Assembly (NCBI GenBank): GCA_003427395.1
Contig: BFEA01000194.1
Coordinates: 688,761 to 752,760 of the forward strand
Length of the DNA: 64,000 bases
Direction of reading: 5' to 3'
Source: Chara braunii
Taxonomy: Eukaryota > Streptophyta > Charophyceae > Charales > Characeae
Each line of letters opens with the position of its first letter. The stretch's first letter is position 1. Positions 62,059 through 64,000 of this stretch are shown piece after piece. The position numbers and the translations under genes were made by a program. The notes under the pieces were generated by a model. That model was not told where the DNA came from. It saw only the letters and a program-made list of their open reading frames with translations, and ran no database searches.

Positions 62059-62985
62059 AATGACTTGTTGTTTTCTGGTCGCCTGTAGCCTCTCTCTGTC
62101 GAGGTTGTACTATAGGTAGGACAGATTCGTAATTTTGTTTGGCTGAGGGTTAACCAAGAGACCTACCTGTGAGGGAAATTCGTGAGGGACATATCTGCAA
62201 ATTTGGGAAATATGCAGTCCCGGTACTAACAGAATTCCGTACACCTACCCTAACTGCGAATAGCAGGCCCGGGCTACCCCTAGGATAGAAAGGCTCTGAG
62301 GGCCTATTCTGATAGACAGTCCTATAGCCTATAGCTGGGTCCGGTAGAGGCCGAGAGGCCGAAACAGAAACGGTACAGGTCTGTCAGTCAGTCCGGTCTA
62401 GGTCGAGTCTAGGCTAGTGTAGTATAGATAGGATGGGCACATCGGTTCAGGGCTTTTGGCAGTTGGTACCGAGTACATCGCTGCTGTGCTACGCATGAAC
62501 CGGAAGTGGTGACGACTCAACGTGGAAGAAGACAGGCATAGCTAGACCTTCGGAGCTCCGGCCATAGCTGGGACCTGCGCTGTACTCTCCCAGCACGTAG
62601 GGGCTGACAGAGGTTTGGGCTATCGAGGTCTGCTGGAGGCGAGAGAGATTGATGCCCTGCTGGACCCTCCTCCGGAGTGGGGTTCCAGGGTGTTGGCGTT
62701 GCAGCCATAGCTGCAGCTTTCTTCCTCAGAGGTCATCTTGTCAGGGTTTGGTGGCGCTGCTGCAGACTTTCACCCGGGAAGTCTTCCGACAGTTCGTCAT
62801 CATCAGATACTGTGGCGCTAGTCTTCTTCTTCATCCTCTAAGTGGCGCTTGGCCTTAGAGGCCTGTTTCAGGGAGGCACTTCCCTCAGGAGGCTGTATCT
62901 GGGTGGCGCTTGATGTTTCAGGGGCTCAGGGGTGTTACGGGTGTTATTGAGGGTTAGGGAGTGAAGCGTTGCTCAGTTCTATGGA
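62058..62985 (+). repeat. Third, diverged copy of the chromovirus LTR
   Basis: Starts CAATGACTTGTTGTTTTCTG and follows the LTR at 53614 and 59263 through GCCTGTAGCCTCTCTCTG, AGACCTACCTGTGAGG and CGGGCTACCCCTAGGA, with many substitutions. A solo LTR or the 3' LTR of the element that left the protease fragment. Confidence 0.8.
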
Positions 62986-63247
62986 TGCCGAAAACATTTG
63001 TATTTATAGGAAGAAATTTTCTAAGAAAACAGTTTGAAATTACACATCAGCATTCCCGTGAACATCACACACGCCCATGCAACCCTACATGACTGGAAAG
63101 CTAGCTTGTATACATTGCCCAAACTGCAATTCTGATTAAAAAAAAAAAAAAAAAAAAGTTAGTCTCCTTCTGCCTGATGGTGGCTCTCGGTTTCCTGTTC
63201 TTTTCATGCTTGCTGGTGGTAAGCAACCGGACCGGTTTCCCGCAGAA
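62986..63247. other. Intergenic, with an A tract
   Basis: A 19-A run at about 63138-63157; no gene recognised. Confidence 0.35.
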
Positions 63248-63250
63248 TAT

Positions 63251-63559
63251 GGGCCTCGCCACACCACTCTTGAAACGGCGAGATTTGTCAAGAGCTGTCA
63301 GAAGTTCTCAAGAGTTTTGTTTTCAAGAGTTTTAGGCCCCTCGCCACACAGCACTCTCGAAAGGGCGATGCTGTTGGACACAGGATGGAAAACGACAGTC
63401 ATACAGCTTTGTGTTTTTTCGCATGGCATCAGGATAACGGCCTGACAACTCTTGAAAATGAATATCGATAGTCCCTCAAGGGTTCGGCCAAGGACACTTG
63501 GAAACGCACGAGTTGCAGGCTGGGGTTTCCGATCTTTCAAGAGTGGTGTGGCGAGGCCC
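63251..63559. mobile_element. MITE family 1, short copy
   Basis: Termini GGGCCTCGCCACACCACTCT and AGAGTGGTGTGGCGAGGCCC; TAT flanks both ends (63248-63250, 63560-63562). The right end plus flank is duplicated in tandem (63514-63643, period 65). Confidence 0.85.
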
Positions 63560-63643
63560 TATAAAGGGGCTGTGTCATTGCAGGCTGGGGTTTCCGATCT
63601 TTCAAGAGTGGTGTGGCGAGGCCCTATAAAGGGGCTGTGTCAT
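63514..63643. repeat. 65-bp tandem duplication of the MITE right end
   Basis: TGCAGGCTGGGGTTTCCGAT to TATAAAGGGGCTGTGTCATT occurs twice in succession. Confidence 0.95.
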
Positions 63644-63837
63644 TCTTTTTTTTGGGGGGGGGAGAAGAAGAAGAAGAAAAAGAAACTCTTTTTCCCCAAA
63701 GTGTATTTTTTCAAACTCTTTTTGTGACTCCCGCGTAGTTCCCGAACATTAAACCACATTCCCACCTGGAGCCACAGCACTCGCCAAGCCACAGTAGTTC
63801 TTTGTATTATTTTCTTTTCTACAATTCTTACACATGT

Positions 63838-63910
63838 GCCGTCCTAGCTCAGTTGGTAGAGCGCTAGGCTTTTAACCTAGTGGTCGGGGGTTCGAGTCCC
63901 CCGGACGGCG
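63838..63910 (+). tRNA. tRNA-Lys (anticodon TTT)
   Basis: A 73-base cloverleaf with all stems paired. The acceptor is GCCGTCC/GGACGGC, the D-arm GCTC-AGTTGGTA-GAGC, and the anticodon stem CTAGG/CCTAG with loop CTTTTAA (anticodon 63871-63873). The T-arm is GGGGG-TTCGAGT-CCCCC and the discriminator is G. A box TAGCTCAGTTGG and B box GGTTCGAGTCC are intact, and TTTT (63931-63934) lies 20 bases downstream as a Pol III terminator. Looks functional. Confidence 0.97.
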
Positions 63911-63930
63911 GTAGGTTTCCGGAGTGAAAA

Positions 63931-63934
63931 TTTT
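63931..63934 (+). terminator. Pol III terminator of tRNA-Lys
   Basis: Four T residues 20 bases after the tRNA 3' end. Confidence 0.6.
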
Positions 63935-64000
63935 CATGGTGCCCCAATTTCCATCTGACAAGTGATTCCCCGACGGTCATGATGTGACCACCCCACGAAT

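Overview
This window is repeat-rich nuclear DNA from a green-lineage eukaryote. The two U6 snRNA-derived sequences (about 7564-7665 and 8822-8956) have the plant-type 3' half, with loop AAATCGAGAAATGGTCC-like rather than the animal form. The tRNA-Arg(ACG) and tRNA-Lys(TTT) genes are also plant-like, and the retrotransposons are Ty3/gypsy elements and an APE-type LINE with a zf-RVT-like end. Abundant (CT)n and other microsatellites, poly(A)-tailed short retroposons and assembly gaps would fit a large streptophyte genome, for example a charophyte alga. The species call is inference only. Apart from the tRNAs, most coding signal belongs to transposable elements.

Layout. 1-8 kb: gene-poor, with minisatellites, one probable exon (4340-5320, minus) and a U6 retropseudogene with target-site duplication (7521-7682). 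8.2-11.8 kb: a minus-strand gene for a highly charged protein with an N-terminal SUMO-interacting-like motif, an internal 167-residue tandem duplication and half a SANT/Myb-like domain that ends at a consensus 5' splice site; a second U6 pseudogene lies in its intron. 12-16.2 kb: microsatellites, an N gap and purine-rich tandem duplications.

16.58-37.18 kb is a three-level nest. A MITE with termini GGGCCTCGCCACACC is split by a roughly 6.5-kb LINE. The LINE ORF1 is in turn split by a 13.7-kb Ty3/gypsy element with unusually long 2.5-2.65-kb LTRs. The gypsy element has gag, protease, RT, RNase H and integrase, all broken. It also has a PHD-finger-like ORF between RNase H and integrase, extra ORFs downstream of integrase, and a 250-274-codon antisense ORF inside each LTR.

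37.2-53.6 kb holds further copies of that MITE, a second MITE family flanked by TTAA, several poly(A)-tailed short retroposons whose hairpins covary between copies, tandem duplications, tRNA-Arg(ACG), and two tRNA-derived SINE-like copies. 53.6-60.5 kb is a decayed chromovirus (gag-pol with a terminal chromodomain-like segment) between 960-980-bp direct LTRs and a pair of inverted 218-bp repeats. 60.5-64 kb has an AGATAGC minisatellite, another retroelement protease fragment, a third LTR copy, another MITE and tRNA-Lys(TTT).

The best candidates for something new are: a hairpin-headed poly(A) retroposon family with compensatory stem changes; a stem with conserved TAATG loop shared by the LINE 3' tail and short retroposons; and the PHD-like ORF plus antisense LTR ORF of the long-LTR gypsy element.
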